Assembly: GCF_003241315.1 (NCBI RefSeq)
Contig: NZ_QFOZ01000006.1
Span: forward strand, 1 to 36,771
Source of the DNA: Lawsonella clevelandensis
GTDB lineage: Bacteria > Actinomycetota > Actinomycetes > Mycobacteriales > Mycobacteriaceae
Direction of reading: 5' to 3'
Length of the DNA: 36,771 nucleotides
Shown in pieces: positions 1 to 8,804 of the stretch (position 1 is the first letter of the stretch; each line of letters starts with the position of its first letter). Position numbers and translations under genes: made by a program. The notes under the pieces are model-generated. The model was not told the DNA's origin. It worked only from the letters and a program-made list of their open reading frames with translations, and searched no databases.

Positions 1-67
1 CGAAAACAAACATCCACACCCAACGGGGGTCAGGTGCAGAAAAAATTGGCATTCAATAAAATCAATA

Positions 68-90
68 CACTGTTGAGTTCTCAAACAACA
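68..90 (-). promoter_or_regulatory. Conserved rRNA operon leader (antitermination/processing box)
   Basis: The minus strand reads TGTTGTTTGAGAACTCAACAGTG. This is almost the same as the leader element (TTTGAGAACTCAATAGTG type) found just before 16S rRNA in mycobacteria and related actinobacteria. In those leaders it belongs to the nut/box region tied to antitermination and precursor processing. The minus-strand sequence at the window edge ends in a T-rich stretch of the kind that precedes the 16S 5' end, so the 16S gene should start within a short distance off the left edge. The 16S gene itself is not in the window. Confidence 0.8.
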
Positions 91-139
91 TGCCCACTCT
101 CCACCAAAAGCATGTGCTTCCTGCGGAAAGCGCTTCTCT

Positions 140-168
140 AAGTTACCCCTCAGCAGAATCAGTGTCAA
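140..168 (-). promoter_or_regulatory. rRNA operon proximal promoter
   Basis: On the minus strand a perfect -35 TTGACA (168-163) is followed by a 17-base spacer and a -10 TAACTT (145-140), which fits the TAnnnT pattern of the actinobacterial housekeeping sigma factor. Transcription would start near 133 and run through the leader box at 90-68 toward the 16S gene beyond the left edge. Position and strength suit a main rRNA promoter. Confidence 0.7.
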
Positions 169-313
169 ATCCTGAACCGCAATTTTCGCATTTCACCGTG
201 GAGGTGATTCGTACGAGACGGAAAGGTATCCGCAAGAATCAGCCCGCGTCCAACCTCGTTCACCATTCCGATTACCTCGGTGGGTCGATGTCCGCGTCTC
301 GCTGACCTGTTAA

Positions 314-342
314 AGATTACGCATCCCCGTAAGCTTTAGCAA
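314..342 (-). promoter_or_regulatory. Candidate rRNA operon distal promoter
   Basis: On the minus strand a -35 TTGCTA (342-337), a 17-base spacer and a -10 TAATCT (319-314) lie about 170 bases upstream of the proximal promoter. Tandem promoters are usual for actinobacterial rRNA operons. The AT-rich DNA just upstream could act as an UP-like or curved element. This is by-eye matching only. Confidence 0.5.
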
Positions 343-427
343 ATCGCCTGTTAAAACGGTATTTTCACGTGTTTTACAGAGTAAGAAATAACAAACTATA
401 TAAATACTAAGTATTAAAACTGTATAC

Positions 428-445
428 ATAGTATCCGTATACTAT
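428..445. repeat. Perfect inverted repeat in AT-rich DNA
   Basis: The arms ATAGTAT and ATACTAT (7 bp) are separated by CCGT. The repeat sits about 90-100 bases upstream of the distal rRNA promoter, in a segment of very low GC. It could be a protein-binding site or a chance product of AT richness. Confidence 0.5.
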
Positions 446-497
446 ATTCATTAGATATGTAATATATTCGATTTTATACCACTTTTAACGATAAATA

Positions 498-512
498 TAG
501 AGATTATCTCTA
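498..512. repeat. Perfect palindrome TAGAGAT-T-ATCTCTA
   Basis: Seven-base arms flank a single central base, with AT-only sequence following. It is the second palindrome in the AT-rich segment between the tyrS terminator and the rRNA promoters. The symmetry resembles a dimeric regulator site, but no regulator can be named. Confidence 0.5.
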
Positions 513-586
513 ATATATAAAGAATATATTTGTATAGATAAATAATTCTCTTCTTTTCTCAATTGAGACCTTCCATCAAATACAAA

Positions 587-618
587 GAAACCCACCCAGG
601 CAATGCTGGATGGGTTTC
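587..618 (-). terminator. Intrinsic terminator downstream of tyrS
   Basis: On the minus strand a 13-bp stem (618-606 paired with 599-587, with one G-U pair) encloses a six-base loop and is followed by a T-rich tail (TTTGTATTTG). It lies 18 bases past the tyrS stop and is well placed to end the argH-Trm112-tyrS transcript before the rRNA operon control region. Confidence 0.85.
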
Positions 619-636
619 CTAATACAGCTCATGAAC

Positions 637-1905
637 TTAGTTAATATGCACTCCGCGCATATTCTTCTTACCTCGACGTACTAGCAACCAATTCCCCGGT
701 AGCAAATCGGCACCTGCAGGAATCCATGCCTCATCAGTAATACGCTCATTGTTAACGGAACAACCGCCCTCTTTCAGAGTTCGGCGCGCTTCACCCTTAG
801 ATTTACACAAGCCTGTCTCGACCATGAGATCAATAATTGTCGGATTCATATCTTTATTAATCTCAATAGAACCGGCTTCTTGCAGTGCCGCCCCCAACGT
901 ATTGGCATCTAACGCCCGCAGATCTCCTTTACCAAAGAGTGCAGCACTTGCCGCTTTCACTGCCGCAGTAACATCTTCGCCATGCACAAGCGTTGTCATC
1001 TCATCAGCAAGACGACGCTGCGCCTGCCGTGCACCAGGGTTCGACTCCACTTCCGCAGCAAGTTCGTCTAATTCCTCCTTCGTAAGGAACGTGAACCAAC
1101 GCAGATACTTAATAACATCCGCATCATTGGTATTGAGGAAGTACTGATACCACTTATACGGGCTCGTCATCTCTGGATCTAGCCAGAGTGAACCGCCACC
1201 AGTAGACTTACCGAACTTTTTACCGTCAGAGCTCGTAACCAACGGAACCGTAATACCGTGCACTTTGGAATTATTAACGCGACGGTTGAGATCAATCCCA
1301 GCCACGATATTGCCCCACTGGTCGGAGCCACCTACCTGCAGTGTACACCCATAACGACGATTCAACTCAGCAAAATCATTTGCCTGCAGAATCATGTAAG
1401 AAAACTCAGTGTACGAAATACCATCAGTTTCCAGACGCCGCTTTACCGTCTCTCTAGACAACATGGTGTTAAGCGAGAAATTCTTACCAAGTCCCCGAAG
1501 AAAGTCGATAGCAGACATCTCCCCTACCCAATGCATATTGTTTTCTACAATTGCACCAGTTGCGGAGTCATCAAACGTGACAAACCGCTCCAGTTGCCCC
1601 TTGATACGCTCAGCCCAATCGGCAACAGTATCTTCCGAGTTCATAACTCGCTCGCCTACTTCGCGAGGATCTCCGATAAGGCCAGTAGCCCCACCAGCCA
1701 ACACAATTGGACGATGACCGGCCTTCTGGAAACGACGAAGGAGCAACAAAGGAATGAGATGGCCAGCATGCAAGCTAGGCCCCGTCGGATCAAAACCACA
1801 ATAAAGAGTAATAGGCCCATCGTTGATAGCGGCACGCATCTCGTCGATGTCGGTGGACTGTTGAATCAGTCCGCGCCACATTAGTTCATCAATGATGTTC
1901 TCCAT
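637..1905 (-). CDS. tyrS: Tyrosyl-tRNA synthetase
   Basis: This cytoplasmic class I enzyme charges tRNA-Tyr with tyrosine. The 422-residue product has the HIGH-type motif HAGH at residues 46-49, the KMSKS-type motif KFGKS at 230-234, the tyrosine/tRNA-binding pattern around QVGGSDQWGN (190-199), and a C-terminal S4-like RNA-binding domain from about 350. Length and motifs fit bacterial TyrS. The start is the ATG at 1905, because AAGGAG lies 8 bases upstream; the frame stays open to 1944, but that extension has no ribosome site. It follows the Trm112-like gene by 50 bases, probably in one transcript, and ends at the 587-618 hairpin. Confidence 0.97.
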   Translation of the reverse strand: MENIIDELMWRGLIQQSTDIDEMRAAINDGPITLYCGFDPTGPSLHAGHLIPLLLLRRFQKAGHRPIVLAGGATGLIGDPREVGERVMNSEDTVADWAERIKGQLERFVTFDDSATGAIVENNMHWVGEMSAIDFLRGLGKNFSLNTMLSRETVKRRLETDGISYTEFSYMILQANDFAELNRRYGCTLQVGGSDQWGNIVAGIDLNRRVNNSKVHGITVPLVTSSDGKKFGKSTGGGSLWLDPEMTSPYKWYQYFLNTNDADVIKYLRWFTFLTKEELDELAAEVESNPGARQAQRRLADEMTTLVHGEDVTAAVKAASAALFGKGDLRALDANTLGAALQEAGSIEINKDMNPTIIDLMVETGLCKSKGEARRTLKEGGCSVNNERITDEAWIPAGADLLPGNWLLVRRGKKNMRGVHIN

Positions 1906-1955
1906 TACTGGCTTCTCCTTATAGTGGTGGGCAGGATACGACACTCGTGTATTCT

Positions 1956-2177
1956 CTAGGCACGAGGATCGATAGCGATTCCCATAATACGTTCGTGTTC
2001 AGAATCTGAAACTTCGGTCGCTTCACTCATCAACATGACAGGTATACCCTTCCGAATGGGATACGCCTTATGCAAACGCGGATTATAGATGCACTCTCCG
2101 GGCACATAGAGCACACTCCCCTTATCCTCTGGGCAGGCGAGAATACGGAGCAAATCCGGATCAATTTCAGTAGCCAT
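1956..2177 (-). CDS. Trm112 family small zinc-ribbon-like protein
   Basis: The 73-residue protein begins MATEIDPDLLRILACPEDKG and continues with the YNPRLHKAYPIRKGIPVMLM-type block typical of the bacterial Trm112p-like (YcaR/DUF343) family. Eukaryotic and archaeal Trm112 activates methyltransferases; the bacterial role is poorly defined. Only two cysteines are visible (in LACPED and GECIYN), so a full four-cysteine zinc site is absent. The ATG at 2177 is chosen by homology; its ribosome site (GAAAG) is weak, and the frame is open to 2198. It lies between argH and tyrS. A similar small gene sits near tyrS in mycobacteria, as I recall. Confidence 0.88.
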   Translation of the reverse strand: MATEIDPDLLRILACPEDKGSVLYVPGECIYNPRLHKAYPIRKGIPVMLMSEATEVSDSEHERIMGIAIDPRA

Positions 2178-2214
2178 AGTATTTCTTTCAGTCTGCAAAC
2201 ACTTTATAGATCAG

Positions 2215-3663
2215 TTACTCAGCGGGAATAGTGCTCGACTGAACAAACTCGATATCACTAGCGATGATGTTCTTCACGCGCTCAAGCTGCTCCCGTACCC
2301 GAGGTTCTGCAGTACCACCACGAGTCTTCCGTGATGCCACCGATCCTTCGATAGTGAGAACAGACCGCACTTCTGGAGTTAATGCAGGATCAACAGAAGC
2401 AAACTCCGCATCAGTAAGATCAGCTAACTCTACCCCACGTTGCTCTGCAATCTGGACGCAGCCACCGGCAGCTTCATGCGCCTGACGGAACGGTACGCCT
2501 TGTTTTACCATCCACTCCGCAATATCGGTAGCAAGTGTAAAGCCACGTGGGGCAAGCTCACGCATGCGATCTTCGTGGAAGACAAGAGTCCGCACCAAAC
2601 CTGCCATAGCAGGTAGCGTCATCTCCAACTGTGCGACGGAATCAAAAACAGGCTCTTTATCTTCCTGCAGATCACGATCATAGGCGAGCGGAAGAGCTTT
2701 GAATGTGGCCATCAAACCAGACAAATTGCCGATGAGACGCCCGGCTTTACCACGTGCTAGCTCTGCCACATCAGGATTCTTCTTCTGCGGCATAATCGAG
2801 CTACCGGTAGACCATGCATCTGCTAACGTGACATACTCAAACTCGGGGGTTGACCAGGCAATGATTTCCTCAGCCAAACGAGAAACATCAACGGCAATCT
2901 GCGCCAATACGTAGGCAAACTCCGATACGAAATCACGAGCGGCAGTACCGTCTAGAGAATTATCCGCGGCATCGGCAAAACCCAGCTCAGCCGCAATTGC
3001 TTCAGGATCAAGATCCAGGGTGGAACCAGCTAAAGCACCACCACCGTAAGGGGAAATAGCGGTACGCCGATCTAAGTCTTTAAGACGGTCAATATCCCGC
3101 AAAAGCGGATGCACATGAGCCAGCAACTGATGGGAAAGAAGCACTGGCTGTGCAGCCTGGAAATGAGTCTTACCCGGCATAATGACGCCCATGTGGGCAT
3201 CCGCCTGCGCCACAAGAGCATCAGCCAGGCCTAAAACTTCTACCCCCACACGACGAAGTGCATCACGCACCCACATGCGGAAGAGGGTGGCAACCTGGTC
3301 ATTTCGAGAACGGCCAGCGCGTAGCCGTCCCCCCACCTGGGGTCCTACTCTCTCGATAAGACCTCGCTCGAGTGCTCCATGAACATCCTCATCATCTTCC
3401 GCAGGTTGAAAAACCCCAGAGGACACATCCGCAGCGAGCTGATCAAGCCCCGCCAGCATAGTGGCCAGATCTTCATCAGACAGAAGATTCGCCCGATTGA
3501 GTACTCGCGCATGTGCTTTCGACGCACGAATATCATAGGGGGCCAATACCCAGTCGAATTGAGTGGATTTAGAGAGAAGAGCCATCGCTTGTGCAGGTTC
3601 ATCAGCGAAACGCCCTCCCCACAAAGATCCCTTATTAGTCTCGTGGCGGGGGGAAGAACTCAT
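2215..3663 (-). CDS. argH: Argininosuccinate lyase
   Basis: This enzyme catalyses the last step of arginine synthesis, splitting argininosuccinate into arginine and fumarate. The 482-residue product carries the fumarase/aspartase superfamily signature GSSIMPQKKNPD at 287-298, with the catalytic serine in that loop, and the conserved GRSRNDQ block at 117-123. Length is normal for ArgH. The ATG at 3663 is preceded by AAGGA; the frame reaches 3678 only through a TTG. It follows argG by 33 bases and is the last arg gene of the cluster. Confidence 0.97.
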   Translation of the reverse strand: MSSSPRHETNKGSLWGGRFADEPAQAMALLSKSTQFDWVLAPYDIRASKAHARVLNRANLLSDEDLATMLAGLDQLAADVSSGVFQPAEDDEDVHGALERGLIERVGPQVGGRLRAGRSRNDQVATLFRMWVRDALRRVGVEVLGLADALVAQADAHMGVIMPGKTHFQAAQPVLLSHQLLAHVHPLLRDIDRLKDLDRRTAISPYGGGALAGSTLDLDPEAIAAELGFADAADNSLDGTAARDFVSEFAYVLAQIAVDVSRLAEEIIAWSTPEFEYVTLADAWSTGSSIMPQKKNPDVAELARGKAGRLIGNLSGLMATFKALPLAYDRDLQEDKEPVFDSVAQLEMTLPAMAGLVRTLVFHEDRMRELAPRGFTLATDIAEWMVKQGVPFRQAHEAAGGCVQIAEQRGVELADLTDAEFASVDPALTPEVRSVLTIEGSVASRKTRGGTAEPRVREQLERVKNIIASDIEFVQSSTIPAE

Positions 3664-3696
3664 GGAGATCCTTATCAAGAAAGTAGAGACAGATTT

Positions 3697-4902
3697 TTAG
3701 TTGGACAGACGCTGATCACGCTTGGAGTTGATCTTGCTGGAAAGACCATGCAATTGCACGAAGCCTTTAGCAAGAGACTGATCAAACGAGTCACCCTCGT
3801 CATACGTTGCCAGGTTAAAGTCGTAGAGGGATTCATCAGAACGACGACCGTTCACGTTGATATTGCCGCCATGCATGACAAGACGAATATCACCGGTTAC
3901 GTGCTTCTGAGATTCCGCAATGAAGGCGTCTAGGGAATCCTTCAGCGGACTGTACCAGAGACCGTCATATACCAGCTCAGTCCAGCGATCTTCAATACGG
4001 TTCTTGAAGCGAGTGAGTTCACGCTCCATGCAGATGTTTTCCATTTCGCGGTGGGCACGAATCAGGGTTACTGCGCCAGGAGCTTCATAAATCTCACGGG
4101 ATTTAATACCGACAAGGCGATCTTCCACCATGTCAATCCGGCCAATGCCCTGGGCGCCTGCACGACGATTGAGTTCCTCAATAATCTCCAGCAAAGACAT
4201 CTGGCGACCATCAAGAGCGACCGGCTTGCCTTCCTTGAAGGAAATAATGACCTCATCCGGAGCAGCCCAGTTCACGCTAGGATCCTCGGTGTAGCAATAA
4301 ACATCCTTCGTGGGGGCATTCCACAGGTCTTCCAAATAACCAGTTTCGACTGCACGGCCAAAAACATTCTGGTCGATGGAGAAAGGAGACTTCTTCGTAA
4401 CGTTAATCGGGAGTCCGTGTTCCTCCGCAAAGGAAATAGCTTTTTCACGAGTCCAGGCATAGTCACGGACAGGAGCGATAACCTCTGCATCTGGGACAAG
4501 TGCGTTGAAGCCTACCTCAAAACGAACCTGATCGTTGCCTTTGCCCGTGCAGCCGTGCGCAATAGCGTCAGCACCAAATTCTTTCGCAGCAGCAGCAAGA
4601 TGCTTCACAATGAGGGGACGAGAAAGCGCGGAAACCAAGGGGTACTGGTTCTGATACAAAGCGTTAGCTTTAATAGCCGGCAGACAAAAATCATCGGCAA
4701 ATTCGTCACGGGCATCCACCACGACAGCTTCTACGGCACCACAGCCGAGAGCGCGCTGGCGGACAGTATCCATATCCTCTCCACCCTGGCCTAGGTCAAT
4801 AGAAACGGCGACAACGTCAGCACCCGTCTCATGACCAATCCAACTAATAGCAACAGAGGTGTCCAAACCACCGGAATACGCCAGTACAACACGCTTTGGC
4901 AT
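3697..4902 (-). CDS. argG: Argininosuccinate synthase
   Basis: It joins citrulline and aspartate with ATP to give argininosuccinate. The 401-residue product starts MPKRVVLAYSGGLDTS, with the ATP-pyrophosphatase P-loop SGGLDTS at 10-16, and has the conserved ARDEFADDFCLPAI and HGCTGKGNDQVRFE blocks. The ATG at 4902 has AAGGAAA about 8 bases upstream; the open frame to 4947 is disregarded. A 110-base gap separates it from argR, larger than other gaps in the cluster, so argGH may also have their own promoter. No convincing one was found, though a weak GATAAT lies in the gap. Confidence 0.97.
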   Translation of the reverse strand: MPKRVVLAYSGGLDTSVAISWIGHETGADVVAVSIDLGQGGEDMDTVRQRALGCGAVEAVVVDARDEFADDFCLPAIKANALYQNQYPLVSALSRPLIVKHLAAAAKEFGADAIAHGCTGKGNDQVRFEVGFNALVPDAEVIAPVRDYAWTREKAISFAEEHGLPINVTKKSPFSIDQNVFGRAVETGYLEDLWNAPTKDVYCYTEDPSVNWAAPDEVIISFKEGKPVALDGRQMSLLEIIEELNRRAGAQGIGRIDMVEDRLVGIKSREIYEAPGAVTLIRAHREMENICMERELTRFKNRIEDRWTELVYDGLWYSPLKDSLDAFIAESQKHVTGDIRLVMHGGNINVNGRRSDESLYDFNLATYDEGDSFDQSLAKGFVQLHGLSSKINSKRDQRLSN

Positions 4903-5012
4903 GAATATTTCCTTTCCTTGGTGAACGCCGAAACGTCCACTTCCCATTATCGACTAAAAAGTCATTGATCTGTAGTTATAAAAGAGTGCAGAAACTTTAG
5001 TGTAGAAACTAA

Positions 5013-5537
5013 CTACTGCGCGGATTCTCCAATAAGCTGGGCGAAATTCGCAGCAACCTGCACCCCATCAAAAGGAGCTCGCGTCTGCACAAAAATTGTG
5101 TCATCACCGGCAATACACCCGGCAACAGCAGGAAGATTCGCTCTATCTAACGCAGAGGCAAGGTAATGAGCAGCGCCGGGAGGTGTTCGCAAAACAACCA
5201 TTGTTTGACATGCCTCAGCTGAAACAAGTAACTCACTGAGAAGCTTCGACAAACGGGCAGTACCGCCCTCTACACCTTTAACGGGGCTTCCATCTTCGGG
5301 AACAACATAGATCCCCTGCCCTCCGTCTGCCGCACGCAATTTCACTGCCCCGAGTTCATCAAGATCCCTTGACAATGTTGCCTGTGTGACGACAATACCT
5401 TCCGCCGCCAGCAGCTCAAGCAGTTGTGGTTGACTATGTACTTGGTGTTCCACCAGCAGACTGACAATGCGAGACTGCCGACCTGCTCGAGTACCTGCCA
5501 AAGTATTTTTAGTAGAGACAACAGATGCGTCAGTCAT
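5013..5537 (-). CDS. argR: Arginine repressor ArgR
   Basis: This hexameric, arginine-responsive repressor of arginine synthesis has 174 residues. The N-terminal winged helix spans about 17-80 and includes the recognition segment TQATLSRDLDELG (51-63). The C-terminal oligomerisation/arginine-binding domain has AGDDTIFV at 143-150. The ATG at 5537 has GGAGAAG just upstream and lies inside the end of argF, overlapping it by 8 bases, so translation is probably coupled. Likely targets are the argC promoter half-sites near 11113-11138. argR between argF and argG is the standard order in Mycobacteriales. Confidence 0.95.
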   Translation of the reverse strand: MTDASVVSTKNTLAGTRAGRQSRIVSLLVEHQVHSQPQLLELLAAEGIVVTQATLSRDLDELGAVKLRAADGGQGIYVVPEDGSPVKGVEGGTARLSKLLSELLVSAEACQTMVVLRTPPGAAHYLASALDRANLPAVAGCIAGDDTIFVQTRAPFDGVQVAANFAQLIGESAQ

Positions 5538-6459
5538 TAAGCTTCTCCAATAACCACACCATAATGGCCTTCTGTGCATGAAGCCGGTTTTCAGCTTCAT
5601 CAAAGACTCGCGACTGCGGACCCTCAATAACAGAATTGGTCACTTCTTTACCACGGTAAGCCGGCAGACAATGCAAGAAAATTGCGTCCTTATCAGCGTG
5701 CGCCATGAGCTCATCGTTAACTTGGAATGGACGGAACGGCCCTTCCCTATCGAGCCCATCATTTTCCTGCCCCATGGACACCCACGTATCGGTGTAAACC
5801 ACGTTAGTTCCAGCAACAGCTTCCACAGGATCATTCGTAATAAGGAATTCTGTACCAGTAAGCTCCGCTCTCTGACGGGCAGCAGCAAGAATATCCTCCC
5901 CAGGAGTGAATCCCTCCGGAGCACCAATACGAACATTCATTCCCGCTGTAAGACCACCGACAAGAAGAGAATTCGCCATATTATTAGCACCATCACCAAC
6001 ATAGGTGAGAGTGAGCCCCTCCGTTTTACCGAAGTTTTCACGGATTGTCTGCAGATCAGCAAGTATCTGGCAAGGATGCCAATCGTCAGTAAGAGCGTTA
6101 ATGACTGGCACACTAGCAGACGCAGCCATATCCTCTACCCGATCCTGCCCATAAGTTCGCCACACAATAAGCGACACAAAGCGAGAAAACACGCGGGCGG
6201 TATCGGCGATAGTTTCGCCTTTACCTATTTGTGTAACGCCAGCTTCTACCACAATGGGATTGCCGCCCAACTGGGCCACCCCAGTATCAAAAGAAAAACG
6301 GGTACGTGTAGAAGTTTTGTCGAAGAGAATAGCAGCAGACTGTGGCCCTGCAAGCATATGGCTTGAATAGGGATCTTTTTTTAATGCGTCAGCAAGTTCG
6401 AGGACTTCGAGCTGCTCCGCGGGAGTGAGATCATCATCGCGAAGAAAATGGCGCAACAT
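5530..6459 (-). CDS. argF: Ornithine carbamoyltransferase
   Basis: It converts ornithine and carbamoyl phosphate to citrulline. The 309-residue product has the carbamoyl-phosphate motif STRTR at 50-54, the HPCQ motif near 127-130, and HCLP at 263-266, whose cysteine contacts ornithine. Length is normal. The ATG at 6459 is preceded by AAGGAG. Its 3' end overlaps argR by 8 bases; argD lies 52 bases upstream. Confidence 0.97.
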   Translation of the reverse strand: MLRHFLRDDDLTPAEQLEVLELADALKKDPYSSHMLAGPQSAAILFDKTSTRTRFSFDTGVAQLGGNPIVVEAGVTQIGKGETIADTARVFSRFVSLIVWRTYGQDRVEDMAASASVPVINALTDDWHPCQILADLQTIRENFGKTEGLTLTYVGDGANNMANSLLVGGLTAGMNVRIGAPEGFTPGEDILAAARQRAELTGTEFLITNDPVEAVAGTNVVYTDTWVSMGQENDGLDREGPFRPFQVNDELMAHADKDAIFLHCLPAYRGKEVTNSVIEGPQSRVFDEAENRLHAQKAIMVWLLEKLND

Positions 6460-6511
6460 GCAGTAGTTCTCCTTGATTAGCAGATAAAAACGGTCAGTAA
6501 CGAGGAATAGG

Positions 6512-7744
6512 TTATTTACAAGCCTGGCAACGGGCTGTGTAGAGGGTTTGCGCTGATTCTAAAATTCCAGGCAATGCCGCAACTGCAGCATCAATCTGCT
6601 CTGCGCTGATAACCAGCGGTGGAGCGATACGAAGTACCTGCGGACGGGCAGCATTGATAATAAAACCAGCTTCGCGGGCAGTTTGTTCTACGTAGGGTCC
6701 AACAGCCTCAGTAAGCTCAATGCCGATCAGAAGGCCACGTCCACGGATCTCTCTGATAAGCGAATGGTGAATGTCAGCGAGGCCACCCCGGAAACGCTCT
6801 CCCATAGCACGCACATGTTCATAGAGATGCGCAGACTCAATAGTGTCAAGAACAGCATTCGCAGCAGCACAGGAGTAGGGATTACCACCAAAAGTAGTAC
6901 CGTGTGATCCCGGCTGGAAGAAATCTGCAGCACGACCAGTAGCTAAAACTGCGCCAATAGGGAAACCACCTGCTAACCCTTTAGCAAGAGTGACAACGTC
7001 TGGAATAACTCCCTGTGCACGGGAACAGAACATATCACCAGTCCGCCCAACGCCTGTCTGTACTTCATCACAGATCATGAGGATCCCATAACGCTGCGTT
7101 AACTCGCGGATCTTCGCAAGATAATCTGCATCTGGAACCATGACTCCAGCTTCGCCCATGATCGGCTCGATCATCACGGCAGCAGTATTATGTGGGTCTT
7201 TCTCCACTAGCTGTTGTAAAGCATCAAAATCGTTGAAAGGGAAATACTCCACTCCCGGTGGCATGGGTTCAAACGGGGCACGTTTCTTCTCCTGCCCAGT
7301 AAGCGCAAGGGACCCCATAGTACGGCCATGAAAGCCATCTAAATGAGTAAGAATGCGCCGACGTCCAGTAAGCCTCGATAGTTTAAACGCTATTTCGTTT
7401 GCCTCTGCACCTGAGTTACAGAAGAAAACACGAGTAGGCTGATCACTCTTAAACGCCTCCACGAGACGTTCCGCAAGCTGTACTTCCGGCTGATGAACGA
7501 AAAAATTCGAGGTATGACCAAGCGTATGAAGCTGCTGCGTCACAGCCTCAATAATGGCTGGATGCTGGTGCCCCAAACTATTCACCGCAATGCCAGATAA
7601 GAGATCGAGATACTCTTTCCCATTCTCATCTTCGACAACGCAGCCTTCACCACGCACCAAGCCCAACGCCGGTGTTCCATACGCATTCATCATGGTGTTT
7701 TTCCACCCCTGCTGGAGAGGTGAAAGCTGAGAAACAGTAGACAT
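6512..7744 (-). CDS. argD: Acetylornithine aminotransferase
   Basis: This PLP-dependent class III aminotransferase acts on N-acetylglutamate semialdehyde and acetylornithine. In the 410-residue product the PLP lysine is K255 within TLAKGLAGGFPIGA; the cofactor-binding ICDEVQTGVGRTG block is at 224-236, and the SGAEANE block near 111-117. The ATG at 7744 has AGGAAG 6 bases upstream. In actinobacteria ArgD may also serve the succinyl-DAP step of lysine synthesis; that is family knowledge, not seen here. Confidence 0.95.
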   Translation of the reverse strand: MSTVSQLSPLQQGWKNTMMNAYGTPALGLVRGEGCVVEDENGKEYLDLLSGIAVNSLGHQHPAIIEAVTQQLHTLGHTSNFFVHQPEVQLAERLVEAFKSDQPTRVFFCNSGAEANEIAFKLSRLTGRRRILTHLDGFHGRTMGSLALTGQEKKRAPFEPMPPGVEYFPFNDFDALQQLVEKDPHNTAAVMIEPIMGEAGVMVPDADYLAKIRELTQRYGILMICDEVQTGVGRTGDMFCSRAQGVIPDVVTLAKGLAGGFPIGAVLATGRAADFFQPGSHGTTFGGNPYSCAAANAVLDTIESAHLYEHVRAMGERFRGGLADIHHSLIREIRGRGLLIGIELTEAVGPYVEQTAREAGFIINAARPQVLRIAPPLVISAEQIDAAVAALPGILESAQTLYTARCQACK

Positions 7745-7800
7745 AAGTTCTTCCTAATACAGCTAGTAAATATTGCTCAATGATTACTCAAGGAGATGGA

Positions 7801-8733
7801 TTACACGTCAGACGCAGGAGGAGTGACCATAGTTCCAATGCCACCTTCGGTAAAAAGCTCCAACAGAACAGAGTGTCCGATGCGGCCATCAATAACATGC
7901 GCAGCGGGAACTCCTCCCTCCACTGCACGTAAGCAGGCCTCCATTTTAGGAACCATGCCAGATTCCAGAGATGGAAGAAGACTACGCAGCGTCTTTGTAT
8001 CAATGCGCGTTACTAAACTGTCCTTATTCGGCCAATCCGTGTAAAAACCATCAACATCTGTCAGCATGACGAGCTTTTCAGCACCTAACGACACTGCCAA
8101 TGCAGCAGAAGCTGTGTCAGCATTGACGTTAAATACTTGCCCATCAGGATCAGGCGCAATGGTAGTGACAACGGGAATACGACCAGCGTTAATAAGGTCA
8201 TAGATAGCGTTGGGATTCACCTCAGTGATATCACCAACTAGACCGATGTCTGTGGGAACTCCCTCGACCATGACAGTACGTTTACGAGCCGTCAATAACT
8301 GTGCGTCCTCCCCGGAAATACCCACCGCGTAAGCTCCAAAATTATTGATGAGCCCCACAAGTTCACGGCCAACTTTGCCAAACAACACCATTCGTACGAC
8401 GTCGAGAACTTCCTCAGTGGTCACACGGAAGCCACCGCGAAATTCCCCTTCTATCCCTAGTCGAGAAAGCATGGAGTTAATCTGTGGCCCGCCTCCGTGT
8501 ACGACAACCGGATAGGCGCCACAGGCCCGTAGCATAACCATATCCTTGGCGAATGCCGCTTTAAGACGATCATCCACCATAGCGTTACCACCATATTTAA
8601 TGACGATGATCTTGCCAGCAAACTGCTGAATCCACGGCAATGCCTCCGTATAGACAGCGGCACGTTGTTGCGGTGTCAACGTAGGGATATGCAGCGATTG
8701 TTCAATCGCGTCCTGATCGGCCTCAGTATCCAT
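7801..8733 (-). CDS. argB: Acetylglutamate kinase
   Basis: It phosphorylates N-acetylglutamate, usually the arginine-feedback step. With the start used here it has 310 residues: KIIVIKYGGNAM at 41-52 and VVHGGGPQI are the amino-acid-kinase phosphate and substrate loops. The start is ambiguous. An ATG at 8805 overlaps the argJ stop as TAATG, which would allow coupling, but has no ribosome site and adds 24 residues (MNNQNLSFLPHSTVNSTV...) not expected in ArgB. The ATG at 8733 has GAAGG five bases upstream and fits mycobacterial ArgB better. Confidence 0.93.
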   Translation of the reverse strand: MDTEADQDAIEQSLHIPTLTPQQRAAVYTEALPWIQQFAGKIIVIKYGGNAMVDDRLKAAFAKDMVMLRACGAYPVVVHGGGPQINSMLSRLGIEGEFRGGFRVTTEEVLDVVRMVLFGKVGRELVGLINNFGAYAVGISGEDAQLLTARKRTVMVEGVPTDIGLVGDITEVNPNAIYDLINAGRIPVVTTIAPDPDGQVFNVNADTASAALAVSLGAEKLVMLTDVDGFYTDWPNKDSLVTRIDTKTLRSLLPSLESGMVPKMEACLRAVEGGVPAAHVIDGRIGHSVLLELFTEGGIGTMVTPPASDV

Positions 8734-8804
8734 AATGCCTTCGGAACCTCTTACTGTACTGTTTACTGTGCTGTGTGGTAGAAACGATAAATTCTGATTA
8801 TTCA

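Larger units (their letters stand above)
1..636. other. Gene-free region: rRNA operon leader and promoters, AT-rich segment, tyrS terminator
   Basis: No protein gene is supported here. On the minus strand, running toward the left edge, the region holds two promoter-like elements, then a conserved actinobacterial rRNA leader box, so a 16S rRNA gene is expected to begin just beyond base 1. From about 360 to 560 the DNA is extremely AT-rich (24 G or C in bases 421-540) and carries two palindromes. The 587-618 hairpin ends the tyrS transcript. The short plus-strand reading frame over 90-305 lies opposite the rRNA leader and is not credible as a gene. Confidence 0.8.

Noticed and set aside
5578..6366. 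A 262-codon open frame on plus, opposite argF; similar long frames opposite tyrS (1258-1884) and argG (4051-4794)
   Set aside because: All lie inside well-supported minus-strand enzyme genes and show no protein family features.
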